DNA of 64,000 nt from Streptomyces sp. NBC_01498 (GTDB taxonomy: Bacteria > Actinomycetota > Actinomycetes > Streptomycetales > Streptomycetaceae). The stretch is taken from NCBI RefSeq assembly GCF_036327775.1, contig NZ_CP109598.1:2480001-2544000 (forward strand), in the 5' to 3' direction. The position numbers were made by a program, and so were the translations under genes. Shown piece after piece: positions 42,338 to 51,271 of the stretch. How positions within the stretch are numbered: the first letter of the stretch is position 1; each line of letters opens with the position of its first letter. The notes under the pieces are model-generated. The model made no database searches, was not told the origin of the DNA, and saw only the letters and a list, made by a program, of their open reading frames with translations.

Positions 42338-43315
42338 ATGAGTGATCTGGCGACAACAGAGGATCTTGATTCACGGCTGGAGAAGCACCGGACGGAGCTG
42401 ACCGGCTACTGCTACCGCATGCTGGGCTCGGCCTTCGAGGCCGAGGACGCCGTGCAGGACACGATGGTGCGGGCCTGGCGGAGCTTCGACAAGTTCGAGG
42501 GCCGCTCCTCGCTGCGGTCCTGGCTCTACCGCATCGCGACGAACGTGTGCCTCGACATGCTCAACGCGGGCAATCGACGGGCGAGGCCGATGGATCTCTC
42601 GGAGGCGACCCCGGTGTCCCAGGCGAAGCTGAACTCACGTCCGGAGGTCACCTGGCTGGAGCCGGTGCCCGACGGGCGGGTGCTGCCCTCCGTGGTGGAC
42701 CCGGCGGAGACGGCGGTGGAGCGGGAGACGATCCGGCTGGCCTTCGTCGCCGCGCTCCAGCATCTGCCGCCGAAGCAGCGCGCCGTGCTGATCCTGCGCG
42801 AGGTGCTGGCCTGGAAGGCCAGCGAGGTCGCCGAGTTGCTGGGGACGACGGTCGCCTCGGTCAACAGCGCGCTCCAGCGGGCCCGCGCGACGATCGCCGA
42901 GTCCGCGCCGGCCGCGACCGACGCGGCGGACCCGCTGGACGAGGAGCAGAAGGAGCTTCTGGAGCGGTATGTGGCCGCGTTCGAGGGCTACGACATGAAG
43001 GCGCTGACCGCCCTCCTCCATGAGGACGCGACGCTCTCCATGCCCCCGTACGACCTGTGGCTGCGCGGCCACGACAACATCGTGGGCTGGATGCTCGGGG
43101 TCGGCGAGGTCTGCCGGGGCTCCCGGCTGGTCCCGACGGTGGCCAACGGCACGCCCGCGTTCGCGCACTACCACCCGAGCCCGGACGGCGACGGGTACAC
43201 GGCGTGGGCGCTCATGGTCATCGAGATCGCGGACGGCCGGATCACGGGGATCAACTCGTTCCTGGACACGGAGCGTTGGTTCCCGCTGTTCGACCTCCCG
43301 GCGCGGCTGGAGTAG
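42338..43315 (+). CDS. ECF sigma factor with SnoaL-like C-terminal domain
   Basis: 325 residues. Region 2 ([56 protein letters not shown]), region 4 ([47 protein letters not shown]) and a C-terminal SnoaL/NTF2-like domain ([38 protein letters not shown]). This is the sigma type (ECF56/SigG-X5-like, from memory) in which the fused domain replaces a separate anti-sigma factor. GGGG near 42324 is a weak ribosome site. Its 3' end overlaps the convergent STAS gene by 65 nt. Confidence 0.92.
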   Translation: MSDLATTEDLDSRLEKHRTELTGYCYRMLGSAFEAEDAVQDTMVRAWRSFDKFEGRSSLRSWLYRIATNVCLDMLNAGNRRARPMDLSEATPVSQAKLNSRPEVTWLEPVPDGRVLPSVVDPAETAVERETIRLAFVAALQHLPPKQRAVLILREVLAWKASEVAELLGTTVASVNSALQRARATIAESAPAATDAADPLDEEQKELLERYVAAFEGYDMKALTALLHEDATLSMPPYDLWLRGHDNIVGWMLGVGEVCRGSRLVPTVANGTPAFAHYHPSPDGDGYTAWALMVIEIADGRITGINSFLDTERWFPLFDLPARLE

Positions 43316-43694
43316 GACGCCGGGTAGGACCCGCCCGCCCGTTCCGCCGGTCCGGGTGCCCCGGGGGTCCCCGGCCCGCGTCGGAGCCGCCGTCGCGGGT
43401 GGTTCCCTCGGGCCGCAGGACCTCCGTCAGGCCCGTCAGGTTCAGCAGCAGGAGCAGTTCGGGGCACGCGCCCCGCAGCCGCATCCGGCAGCCGTGCCGG
43501 CGGGCGACGAGGTGCAGCCGGGCCAGGGCGTCCACGGTCACCGCGGTCGGGCGGCCGAGGGCGGCGACGTCGCACACGGCGTCGGTGGCCCCGCTGTCCC
43601 TCAGCCGCGCGGCCAGCTGGTCGCAGAGCTGGGGGACGTCCGCCGCGGTGACCGGTCCGCGCAGGCCGACAAGGATCGTCTTGATGGCTTCCAC
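43251..43694 (-). CDS. STAS-domain protein (anti-sigma antagonist type)
   Basis: 147 residues. A STAS-like fold in the first 95 residues ([53 protein letters not shown]...[29 protein letters not shown]). The Ser that is phosphorylated in SpoIIAA-type proteins is not at its usual place (GRPTAVTVD), so a switch by phosphorylation may use Thr or be absent. The last 50 residues are Gly/Pro/Arg-rich and lie over the 3' end of the sigma gene. GTG start at 43694. Function open. Confidence 0.7.
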   Translation of the reverse strand: MEAIKTILVGLRGPVTAADVPQLCDQLAARLRDSGATDAVCDVAALGRPTAVTVDALARLHLVARRHGCRMRLRGACPELLLLLNLTGLTEVLRPEGTTRDGGSDAGRGPPGHPDRRNGRAGPTRRPTPAAPGGRTAGTNAPCPGTS

Positions 43695-43750
43695 ACCCGA
43701 TGAGACCGGCCCCGGGGCCGGAACTCATCGCAGCGCCCCGGACACGGTCC

Positions 43751-43800
43751 GTACGAGTCCCGCGCGGGTCCCCCGCGGAGGCCCCGCAGCGGACTCGTAC
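43751..43800 (-). terminator. terminator of the deoA operon
   Basis: GTACGAGTCC (43751-43760) pairs with GGACTCGTAC (43791-43800), and the loop holds a second stem CGCGGG/CCCGCG. It lies 31-81 nt past the deoA stop. Confidence 0.7.
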
Positions 43801-43831
43801 AGGACGCGTACGGACCGCCGGGAGGGGAGCG

Positions 43832-45109
43832 TCAGGCGATCCGGTCGAGCACGATCGGGGACGCGGTGAACGCGGTCCCGGCCGGGGCGATGTCGTACGC
43901 CGACGTCAGCGTCTCCCGCGCGTAGTCGAACCTCGACGGGGTGTCGGTGTGCAGCGTGAGCAGCGGCTGGCCCGCCGTCACGGTGTCGCCCGGCTTGGCG
44001 TGCAGTTCGACGCCCGCGCCCGCCTGCACCGCGTCCTCCTTGCGGGCCCGGCCCGCGCCGAGCCGCCAGGCGGCGACGCCGATGTCGTACGCGTCGAGCC
44101 GGGTCAGCACCCCGGAGGTCGGCGCCGTGATCACCTCGTGCTCCCGGGCCTCGGGCAGCGCCGCGTCCGGGTCGCCGCCCTGGGCCGCGATCATCCGGCG
44201 CCAGACGTCCATGGCGGAGCCGTCGGCCAGCGCACCGGCGGGGTCGGCGTCCGGCAGACCGGCGGCGTCCAGCATCTCGCGGGCCAGGGCCAGCGTCAGC
44301 GCGACCACGTCCGCCGGGCCGCCGCCCGCCAGGACCTCGACCGACTCCCGTACCTCCAGGGCGTTGCCCGCGGTGAGACCGAGCGGGGTGGCCATCTCGG
44401 TGAGCAGCGCCACGGTCCGTACGCCGTGGTCGGTGCCGAGGCCGACCATCGTCGCGGCGAGTTCACGCGCGTCCTCGACGGTCTTCATGAAGGCGCCGGA
44501 GCCGACCTTGACGTCCAGGACGAGCGAGCCGGTGCCCTCGGCGATCTTCTTGGACATGATCGAGGAGGCGATGAGCGGGATCGCCTCGACGGTGCCGGTG
44601 ACGTCGCGCAGCGCGTACAGCTTCTTGTCGGCCGGGGCCAGACCGTCCCCGGCGGCGCAGATCACGGCGCCGGCGGAGCCGAGCACGTCCAGCATCTCGG
44701 CGTTGGAGATCCGGGCCCGCCAGCCGGGGATGGACTCCAGCTTGTCGAGGGTGCCGCCGGTGTGGCCGAGGCCGCGCCCGCTGAGCTGCGGCACGGCCGC
44801 GCCGCACGCGGCGACCAGCGGCGCGAGCGGCAGTGTGATCTTGTCGCCGACGCCGCCCGTGGAGTGCTTGTCGGCGGTGGGGCGGGACAGCGAGGAGAAG
44901 TCCATGCGTTCGCCGGAGTTGATCATGGCGGCGGTCCAGCGGGCGATCTCCGCCCGGTTCATGCCGTTGAGCAGGATCGCCATGGCGAGGGCGGACATCT
45001 GCTCGTCGGCGACGTCACCGCGCGTGTAGGCGTCGATGACCCAGTCGATCTGCTCGGGGCTCAGCTCGCCGCGGTCCCGCTTGGTGCGGATGACGGAGAT
45101 GACGTCCAT
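43832..45109 (-). CDS. deoA: thymidine phosphorylase
   Basis: Cleaves thymidine or deoxyuridine with phosphate to base and deoxyribose-1-phosphate. 425 residues. Signature KHSTGGVGDK (phosphate site), RGLGHTGGTLDKLESIPG (pyrimidine nucleoside phosphorylase signature), IASSIMSKKIAEG and the C-terminal barrel-sandwich domain. AAGGAA 5 nt before the ATG. Last gene of the operon; 90 nt separate it from cdd, containing three copies of a 15-bp repeat (GGGGCCGGCGCGAAC, about 45146-45190). Confidence 0.96.
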   Translation of the reverse strand: MDVISVIRTKRDRGELSPEQIDWVIDAYTRGDVADEQMSALAMAILLNGMNRAEIARWTAAMINSGERMDFSSLSRPTADKHSTGGVGDKITLPLAPLVAACGAAVPQLSGRGLGHTGGTLDKLESIPGWRARISNAEMLDVLGSAGAVICAAGDGLAPADKKLYALRDVTGTVEAIPLIASSIMSKKIAEGTGSLVLDVKVGSGAFMKTVEDARELAATMVGLGTDHGVRTVALLTEMATPLGLTAGNALEVRESVEVLAGGGPADVVALTLALAREMLDAAGLPDADPAGALADGSAMDVWRRMIAAQGGDPDAALPEAREHEVITAPTSGVLTRLDAYDIGVAAWRLGAGRARKEDAVQAGAGVELHAKPGDTVTAGQPLLTLHTDTPSRFDYARETLTSAYDIAPAGTAFTASPIVLDRIA

Positions 45110-45199
45110 GGTGTTCCTTACGGCGGGAGCGAACGGGTGTGGCGTGAACGGGGCCGGCGCGAACGGGGCCGGCGCGAACGGGAGCCGCGCGAACCGGAG

Positions 45200-45607
45200 T
45201 TACGCGAGGTGCTGCGGGCCGAACGCCTGCGGAAGCATGTCGGCGAGCGTGACGATGCCCGCCGGGGTGTCCAGCAGCAGGCCGGGCCCGCCGCACTCGT
45301 ACAGCAGCTGACGGCACCGGCCGCACGGCACGAGCGGCGCGCCCGCGCCGTCGACGCACGTGAAGTGGGTGAGCCGGCCGCCGCCCGTACTGTGCAGCGC
45401 GGAGACCAGCCCGCACTCGGCGCACAGGCCGAGGCCGTACGAGGCGTTCTCCACGTTGCAGCCGGTGACGGTGCGGCCGTCGTCCACCAGGGCGGCGGCG
45501 CCGACCGGGAAGCCCGAGTACGGGGCGTACGCGCGGGACATGGCGTCCCGGGCCGCCGCGCGCAGGGCCTCCCAGTCGACACCGGCGTCGGTGGCGGCGC
45601 CCGTCAT
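45200..45607 (-). CDS. cdd: cytidine deaminase
   Basis: 135 residues, tetrameric type. Zinc ligands and catalytic Glu in CAECG and PCGRCRQLL; substrate loop NVENASYGLGLC and YAPYSGFPVGAA. Converts cytidine/deoxycytidine to uridine forms for DeoA. Its ATG overlaps the stop of the permease gene (ATGA), so translation is coupled. Confidence 0.96.
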   Translation of the reverse strand: MTGAATDAGVDWEALRAAARDAMSRAYAPYSGFPVGAAALVDDGRTVTGCNVENASYGLGLCAECGLVSALHSTGGGRLTHFTCVDGAGAPLVPCGRCRQLLYECGGPGLLLDTPAGIVTLADMLPQAFGPQHLA

Positions 45608-46869
45608 GTGCCCTGGCCTCTGCGGTACGTCATGCCGTTGGCCTTCGGCATGCGCAGCCGCTGTGCGGACAGGGCGAGGACGAGCAGGGTCGTCACGTAC
45701 GGGGCGGCGTCCACGAACTGGCTCGGGACCTGGTCCGTCAGCCCGTACCAGAGGAACAGCACCGCGGCGACGGCCGCCGAGATCCCGGCGGAGACGTACT
45801 TGCGCTTGTAGAGCTGCCAGCCCACGACGAGCACCAGCAGGATCGCCAGCAGGAGCAGCATGGCGTGCACGTTCTCCGCGCCGCCGCGCAGCTTGAGGCT
45901 GTCGGTGAAGCCGAACAGCCCGGCGCCCAGCGCCATGCCGCCCGGCATCCAGTTGCCGAAGATCATCGCGGCGAGACCGATGTAACCGCGCCCGCCGGTC
46001 TGGTTCTCCTGGTAGATGCCGGTGGCGACGATGGCCAGGAAGGCACCGGCGAGGCCGGCGAGGCCGCCGGAGACGGTGACGGCGATGTACTTGTACTTGT
46101 AGACGTTGACGCCCAGCGTCTCGGCGGCGATCGGGTTCTCGCCGCAGGAGCGCAGCCGCAGCCCGAAGGACGTACGCCACAGGATCCACCAGGTGCCGGG
46201 GATCAGCAGCAGGGCGACGATCGTCAGCAGCGACAGGCCGGTCACCAGTCCGCCGAGGACCCCGGCGATGTCGGAGATCAGGAACCAGTGTTTCTGCTGG
46301 AGATCCGCCAGCCCGTCGGCGAGTCCGGGGATGGTGATCTCGGTGATCGAGTCGATGCGTGGCGACTGCTTGGAGGAGCCGCCGGGCTCGGTGGCGAAGG
46401 TGAAGTTGGAGAGGTAGCGGGTCACGCCCACGGCGAGGATGTTGATGGCCACACCGGAGACGATGTGGTTGACGCCGAAGGTGACGGTGATGATCGCGTG
46501 CAGCAGTCCGCCGAGCGCGCCGCCGAGGATGCCGAAGAGGACACCGACCCAGGGGCCCCACTGGAATCCGGCCCAGGCGCCGAACCAGGTGCCGAGGACC
46601 ATCATCCCTTCGAGGCCGATGTTGATGACGCCCGCGCGCTCCGCCCACAGGCCGCCGAGTCCGGCGAGGCCGATGGGGACGGCGAGTTCGAGCGCGCCGG
46701 CCACCTGGCCGACGGAGGTGATGTCGTCGGCGCCGCTGATCAGCCGCACCAGGGAGATCAGGGCCAGTCCGCCCGCGATGATCAGCAGGACGACGGGCAG
46801 GGTCAGCTTGCGCCGGCCCCCGCCCTTCTTGGGAGCCGCGCTCGTCGCGGTGACGGTGCTGGTACTCAC
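45604..46869 (-). CDS. nucleoside ABC transporter permease (second)
   Basis: 421 residues, about ten membrane helices, BPD_transp_2 type (GLGGLWAERAGVINIGLEGMMVLGTWFGAW at the cytoplasmic loop with the conserved NIGLEGMM). Pairs with the preceding permease as in RnsD/YufQ-type nucleoside importers. The N-terminus has a Lys-rich segment before the first helix. ATGA overlap with cdd at its end and with the first permease at its start. Confidence 0.93.
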   Translation of the reverse strand: MSTSTVTATSAAPKKGGGRRKLTLPVVLLIIAGGLALISLVRLISGADDITSVGQVAGALELAVPIGLAGLGGLWAERAGVINIGLEGMMVLGTWFGAWAGFQWGPWVGVLFGILGGALGGLLHAIITVTFGVNHIVSGVAINILAVGVTRYLSNFTFATEPGGSSKQSPRIDSITEITIPGLADGLADLQQKHWFLISDIAGVLGGLVTGLSLLTIVALLLIPGTWWILWRTSFGLRLRSCGENPIAAETLGVNVYKYKYIAVTVSGGLAGLAGAFLAIVATGIYQENQTGGRGYIGLAAMIFGNWMPGGMALGAGLFGFTDSLKLRGGAENVHAMLLLLAILLVLVVGWQLYKRKYVSAGISAAVAAVLFLWYGLTDQVPSQFVDAAPYVTTLLVLALSAQRLRMPKANGMTYRRGQGT

Positions 46870-48098
46870 AGGGCAGCCCCCTTGTCGTTCTTGGACACGG
46901 AATCGGAGCCGGGGCCGTCGGAACCAGGACCGGGGCCGTCGGAACCCGAGCCGGTGCCGGGGCCGTCGGAGCCGGGACCGGGTGGCCCGGAGTCGGCCTC
47001 GGTGCGGATCGCGCCGCCCGCCGCGAGTTCCTCGCCGACCTTCTGCTGCTGGCGGCGGAGGCCGTAACGGCGGACCAGTTCGTAGCTGACCACGACGGAG
47101 ATCACGATCAGGCCCTGCATGATCGTCGCGATTTCCTTCTCGTACCCGTGCTGGTCGAGAGAGGCGGACGACTTGTCGAGGAAGGCGATCAGCAGGGCGC
47201 TGAAGGCTATGCCCACCGGGTGGTTGCGGCCCAGCAGCGCGATGGTGATGCCGGTGAAGCCGATACCGGTGGGGAAGTCGAGGCTGTACGTGTGGCTGTC
47301 GCCGAGCAGTGTCGGCATACCGACCAGGCCCGCGACCGCGCCCGAGATCAGCATCGAGGTGAGGACCATCTTCTTGGCGTCGACACCGGACGCCTGCGCG
47401 GCGCTCTCGCTGGCGCCCGTGGCGCGCAGGTCGAAGCCGAAGCGGGTGCGGCCGAGGACGAACCAGTAGATGACACCGCAGAGCGCGGCGACGAACGTGA
47501 AGCCGTAGATCTCACCGGCCTCGGCGCCCATGGACAGGCCGGGGAACCAGCCGGACTCCGGGATCTCGCCCGTCGTCAGGTTGTTGGACCCGGCGGGCTG
47601 CTCGCCGAAGTTCTTCGGCAGGATCAGCCAGGCGACGAGGCTGGTGGCGATGGAGTTGAGCATGATCGTGGAGACGACCTCGCTCACCCCGCGCGTGGTC
47701 TTGAGGATGCCCGCGATACCGGACCAGAAGGCGCCGACGAGCATCGCCGTGACGACGATGAGGGCGATCTGGAGCGGGCCGGGCAGGCTGACGCTGGCAC
47801 CGACGAGCGCGGCCATCATCGCGGCGAGCCGGTACTGGCCGTCGACCCCGATGTTGAACAGGTTCATCCGGAAGCCGACGGCGACGGCGAGCGCGGCGAG
47901 ATAGTACGTACCGGCCTGGTTGACGATCAGGACCTGGACGTCGACGTAGCTCGCCGACTGGAACATGATCCGGTACGGCTCCCACGGGTTGGTGCCCGAG
48001 ACGAGCAGCACCACCGTGGTGAGGGCGATGGCGACGACCAGTGCGAGTACCGGGCCGGCCAGGCCCAGGATCAGCCGGTCCTTGTCGAACTTCTTCAT
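46866..48098 (-). CDS. nucleoside ABC transporter permease (first)
   Basis: 410 residues, RnsC/YufP-type BPD_transp_2 permease (NIGVDGQYRLAAMMAALVGASVSLPG in the conserved loop). The final 50 residues are a repetitive hydrophilic tail (GPGSDGPG units, repeats visible in DNA at 46900-46985) after the last helix; a species-specific ornament, probably cytoplasmic. ATGA overlaps at both ends. Confidence 0.93.
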   Translation of the reverse strand: MKKFDKDRLILGLAGPVLALVVAIALTTVVLLVSGTNPWEPYRIMFQSASYVDVQVLIVNQAGTYYLAALAVAVGFRMNLFNIGVDGQYRLAAMMAALVGASVSLPGPLQIALIVVTAMLVGAFWSGIAGILKTTRGVSEVVSTIMLNSIATSLVAWLILPKNFGEQPAGSNNLTTGEIPESGWFPGLSMGAEAGEIYGFTFVAALCGVIYWFVLGRTRFGFDLRATGASESAAQASGVDAKKMVLTSMLISGAVAGLVGMPTLLGDSHTYSLDFPTGIGFTGITIALLGRNHPVGIAFSALLIAFLDKSSASLDQHGYEKEIATIMQGLIVISVVVSYELVRRYGLRRQQQKVGEELAAGGAIRTEADSGPPGPGSDGPGTGSGSDGPGPGSDGPGSDSVSKNDKGAAL

Positions 48099-49654
48099 CG
48101 GGCCTCGTCCTCCGGGGCTGCCAGGTGTCCGGTGGCGGCGCCGGTCATGGCGGTGCCCAGTTCCTCCGGGGTGATGGTCGCGGGGTCCGCGTCGGCGACG
48201 AGCCGGCCGCGGTACATCACGCGCAGGGTGTCGGAGAGACCGATCAGCTCGTCCAGGTCGGCGGAGATCAGCAGCACCGCGAGTCCGTCCCGGCGGGCGG
48301 CCTTGATCTGGTCCCAGATCTGGGCCTGCGCGCCGACGTCGACACCGCGTGTCGGGTGCGCGGCGATCAGCAGCTTCGGGGCGTGGCTCATCTCGCGGCC
48401 GACGATCAGCTTCTGCTGGTTTCCGCCGGACAGGGAGGCGGCCGTGACGTCGATGCCGGGCGTGCGGACGTCGTACTCGACCACGATGCGCTTGGTGTCG
48501 GTGCGCGCCGCCTTGGGGTCGAGGAGTCCGCGGCGGCTGTTGGGCCGCTCGGTGACGTGGCCGAGGATGCGGTTCTCCCAGAGCGGCGCGTCCAGCAGGA
48601 GTCCGTGCCGGTGCCGGTCCTCGGGGATGTAGCCGATGCCGCTCTCCCGGCGGGTGCGGGTGGGCGCGTGCGAGATGTCGGCGCCGTCGAGCGCTATCAC
48701 GCCGCCGTCCGGGTCGCGCAGGCCCATCAGGGTCTCGATCAGCTCGGTCTGGCCGTTGCCCTCGACGCCCGCGATGCCGAGGATCTCGCCGCGGTGGATG
48801 GTGAGGCCGATCTCGGCGAGCACCTCGCGGACGACACCGTCGGGGTCGGTCGCGGTGAGCCGCAGGTCCGTGACGGTGAGCACGGGGACGTCGGTGACGG
48901 TCGACTCGCGGGTCTCGGGCGAGGGGAGTTCGCTGCCGACCATCAGCTCGGCGAGCTGCTTGGTCGTGGTGTGCGCGGGGTCGGCCGTGCCCACCGTCGT
49001 ACCGCGCCGGATGACGGTGATGTCGTCCGCGACGGACAGCACCTCGCCCAGCTTGTGCGAGATGAAGATGACGGTGAGGCCCTCGGCCTTGAGCTCGCGC
49101 AGGTTGTCGAAGAGCGCGTCGACCTCCTGGGGGACGAGAACCGCGGTGGGCTCGTCCAGGATGAGTATCCGGGCACCCCGGTAGAGGACCTTGAGGATCT
49201 CCACGCGCTGGCGGTCGGCGACCCCGAGGTCCTCGACGAGGGCGTCGGGGCGGACCCCGAGGCCGTACGCGTCGGAGATCTCGGTGATCTTCCGGCGGGC
49301 GCCCTGGCCGATGCCGTGCAGCTTCTCGGCGCCGAGGACGACGTTCTCCAGGACGGTGAGGTTGTCGGCGAGCATGAAGTGCTGGTGCACCATGCCGATG
49401 CCGCGCGCGATGGCGTCGGCGGGGCTGGTGAAGGTGACCGGCCGGCCGTCGACGGTGATGGTTCCCTCGTCGGGCTTCTGCATGCCGTAGAGGATCTTCA
49501 TCAGGGTCGACTTGCCGGCGCCGTTCTCACCGACGAGGGCGTGCACGGTGCCCTTGCGGACGGTGAGGGCGATGTCGTGGTTGGCGACGACGCCGGGGAA
49601 CCGCTTGGTGATGCCGTGCAGTTCGACGGCGGGGGGACTGCTGGACGCGTTGAT
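48095..49654 (-). CDS. nucleoside ABC transporter ATPase (double ABC), with ATC start
   Basis: 519 residues with two ABC domains, as in RbsA/YufO-like importers. First domain: Walker A GENGAGKST, Walker B ILILDEPTAV. Second: degenerate Walker A GVEGNGQTEL and signature LSGGNQQK, Walker B KLLIAAHPTRGVD. No ATG, GTG or TTG is in frame between the upstream stop (TAG near 49713) and a GTG in front of Walker A that would delete the first strands. Conserved residues (INASSSPPAVELHGITKRFPGVVANHDIALTV) begin at an ATC codon at 49654, with AAGGAG 8 nt upstream. A CTG start near 49620 or a sequencing error are alternatives. Stop overlaps the next permease. Confidence 0.88.
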   Translation of the reverse strand: MNASSSPPAVELHGITKRFPGVVANHDIALTVRKGTVHALVGENGAGKSTLMKILYGMQKPDEGTITVDGRPVTFTSPADAIARGIGMVHQHFMLADNLTVLENVVLGAEKLHGIGQGARRKITEISDAYGLGVRPDALVEDLGVADRQRVEILKVLYRGARILILDEPTAVLVPQEVDALFDNLRELKAEGLTVIFISHKLGEVLSVADDITVIRRGTTVGTADPAHTTTKQLAELMVGSELPSPETRESTVTDVPVLTVTDLRLTATDPDGVVREVLAEIGLTIHRGEILGIAGVEGNGQTELIETLMGLRDPDGGVIALDGADISHAPTRTRRESGIGYIPEDRHRHGLLLDAPLWENRILGHVTERPNSRRGLLDPKAARTDTKRIVVEYDVRTPGIDVTAASLSGGNQQKLIVGREMSHAPKLLIAAHPTRGVDVGAQAQIWDQIKAARRDGLAVLLISADLDELIGLSDTLRVMYRGRLVADADPATITPEELGTAMTGAATGHLAAPEDEAR

Positions 49655-49708
49655 GACGCACTCTCCTTGGCCAGGAGCGGGGGCGGGGCGGAGGGCAGGG
49701 CGGGGGTG

Positions 49709-49714
49709 AAGCTA
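49709..49714 (-). promoter_or_regulatory. putative -10 of the ABC operon
   Basis: TAGCTT on the minus strand, about 54 nt before the ATC start, with the palindrome 17 bp upstream at the -35 position. Confidence 0.35.
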
Positions 49715-49731
49715 TCGCGCCGGAGAGGCAT

Positions 49732-49743
49732 CTACACGCGTAG
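49732..49743. promoter_or_regulatory. nucleoside-regulon palindrome, site 4 (ABC operon)
   Basis: CTACACGCGTAG: one mismatch to CTACGCGCGTAG, with AT on the left as at the other sites (ATCTACACGCGTAG). Lies 78 bp upstream of the ABC ATPase start. Confidence 0.75.
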
Positions 49744-49954
49744 CGCTGCCGAATCGTGAGCGTAGATCTTGCGGAGAAGGGGGCCGTTTCCGGTGACCGG
49801 CCCGGATCTCGTGACCGATCGGGACCGGAATCCGGCGACCGATCGGGCCGGTCGCCGTGACCCCTGCGGTCGCCGTGACCGACCGGGTCCCGGTCCTCGC
49901 GACCGCGACCACGACCGGGGCCGTGACCACGACCGGGGCCGGTTCTCGTGACCG
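49744..49954. repeat. short direct repeats between bmp and ABC genes
   Basis: GACCGATCGGG, GTCGCCGTGACC and ACGACCGGGGCCGTGACC each occur twice. No gene in the 405-nt gap 49655-50059. Confidence 0.5.
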
Positions 49955-49995
49955 GGGCCCGGAGCGGCGGCGGCTCGCGCCGTCGCTCCGGGCCC
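49955..49995 (-). terminator. terminator after bmp
   Basis: GGGCCCGGAGCG (49955-49966) pairs with CGCTCCGGGCCC (49984-49995), extended inside by CGGCG/CGCCG. It lies 65-105 nt past the bmp stop and before the ABC promoter. Confidence 0.75.
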
Positions 49996-50059
49996 GCGGT
50001 TCGGTGACGTCGTCCGTGTCTCTCGTACGGCGTGGCCGCCGGCCGCGGTCGTTACGTGA

Positions 50060-51109
50060 CTACGGAGCGGTCTTGACGGTGATGGAACCGTCGATGATGC
50101 CCTGCTTGGCCTTGTCCACGGCCGCGGTGACCTCGGCCATCTTGGTGTAGGCCGGGTTGGAGTCGGTGAGGCCGACGCCGTCCTTGTCGAGGCCGTAGCG
50201 GATCTCGCCGTTCTGCGGGCTGCCGTCCTCGACCGACTTGATCAGGTTGAACACCGCGTCGGCGATGTCCTTGGTGACCGAGGTGAGGATGCTGTCCTTG
50301 TACTGCGCGAGACCGGCCTGCTTGTACTGGTCGGAGTCGACGCCGATGTTCCACTTGCCCGCGGCGGAGACCGCCTCGATGGAACCGGAGCCGGCCAGAC
50401 CGGCCGCCGCGTAGATCACGTCGGCCTTCTTGTCGAGCTGGCCCTGGGCGGCGGCCTTGCCGAGGTCGGGCTTGGAGAAGCCGTCGAAGTTCGGCGGCTG
50501 GGTCAGGTACTGGGTGAGCACCTTCACCGAGGGGTCGGTGTCCTTGACGCCCTGCGCGTAGCCCGCCTCGAACTTCTTGATCAGCGGGGTCTCGACGCCG
50601 CCGATGAAGCCGACGGTCTTGGACTTGCTGGCCTTGGCCGCCGCGACACCGGCGAGGTACGAGCCCTGCTCCTCGTTGAAGACCATGTTGGCGATGTTCG
50701 CGCCGGTCACGGAGGCGTCGTCGATGATGCCGAAGGTGGTCTTCGGGAACTTCGGGGCGACCTTCTTGATGGCCGGCGCGTAGGCGAAGCCCACGCCGAT
50801 CACCGGGTTGTTGCCCGCGCGGGCCAGCTCGGTCAGACGCTGGATCTTGTCCGCGTCGGCCTCACCGTCGGAGGGCTCGGCGTCGTGGCCCTTGACCTTG
50901 AGTTCCTTCTCGGCCTTGGCCAGACCCGCGTACGCGGCGTCGTTGAACGACTGGTCGCCGCGACCACCGATGTCGTAGGCGAGGGCGACGCTTTTCTCCT
51001 TGGAGTCGGACGCGGCGTCCGAGGAGGAGGTGTTGCCACACGCGGTGGCGGTCAGCGCGAGCGCCGCGGACGCGACGCCCACGGTTGCGATCCTGGTGAT
51101 CCGGCGCAA
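50060..51109 (-). CDS. BMP-family nucleoside-binding lipoprotein
   Basis: 349 residues. Lipoprotein signal with lipobox LTATAC near residue 24; mature part is a BMP/PnrA/RnsB-type substrate-binding fold (LAYDIGGRGDQSFNDAAYAGL; NPVIGVGFAYAPAI; FIGGVETPLIKKFEAGYAQG; DVIYAAAGLAGSG; NIGVDSDQY). Receptor of the ABC importer. TTG start at 51109 is supported by GAAGGAG 8 nt upstream and by the signal peptide. It has its own promoter and terminator, so receptor and transporter can be made in different amounts. Confidence 0.95.
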   Translation of the reverse strand: MRRITRIATVGVASAALALTATACGNTSSSDAASDSKEKSVALAYDIGGRGDQSFNDAAYAGLAKAEKELKVKGHDAEPSDGEADADKIQRLTELARAGNNPVIGVGFAYAPAIKKVAPKFPKTTFGIIDDASVTGANIANMVFNEEQGSYLAGVAAAKASKSKTVGFIGGVETPLIKKFEAGYAQGVKDTDPSVKVLTQYLTQPPNFDGFSKPDLGKAAAQGQLDKKADVIYAAAGLAGSGSIEAVSAAGKWNIGVDSDQYKQAGLAQYKDSILTSVTKDIADAVFNLIKSVEDGSPQNGEIRYGLDKDGVGLTDSNPAYTKMAEVTAAVDKAKQGIIDGSITVKTAP

Positions 51110-51167
51110 GGGAGGGCTCCTTCAAGGCGACCAAAAAGCGCCTCTGCTCGGCGCTGGTTTCGCGCCG

Positions 51168-51183
51168 ATCGTAACGCGCGTAG
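51168..51183. promoter_or_regulatory. nucleoside-regulon palindrome, site 5 (bmp) and -10
   Basis: TAACGCGCGTAG (51172-51183, followed by ATG) matches 10 of 12 bases of the palindrome, with a perfect CGCGTAGAT half. TACGAT (complement of 51168-51173) is a plausible -10, so the site overlaps the core promoter of bmp, about 60 nt before the TTG start. Confidence 0.7.
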
Positions 51184-51271
51184 ATGTCAGATAAAGCCCT
51201 GTACGGAAGCCGTTATCGGATCGTCGCGAACAGGATACGAAACCTCCGATAACGGGAAACGACATATCCGG

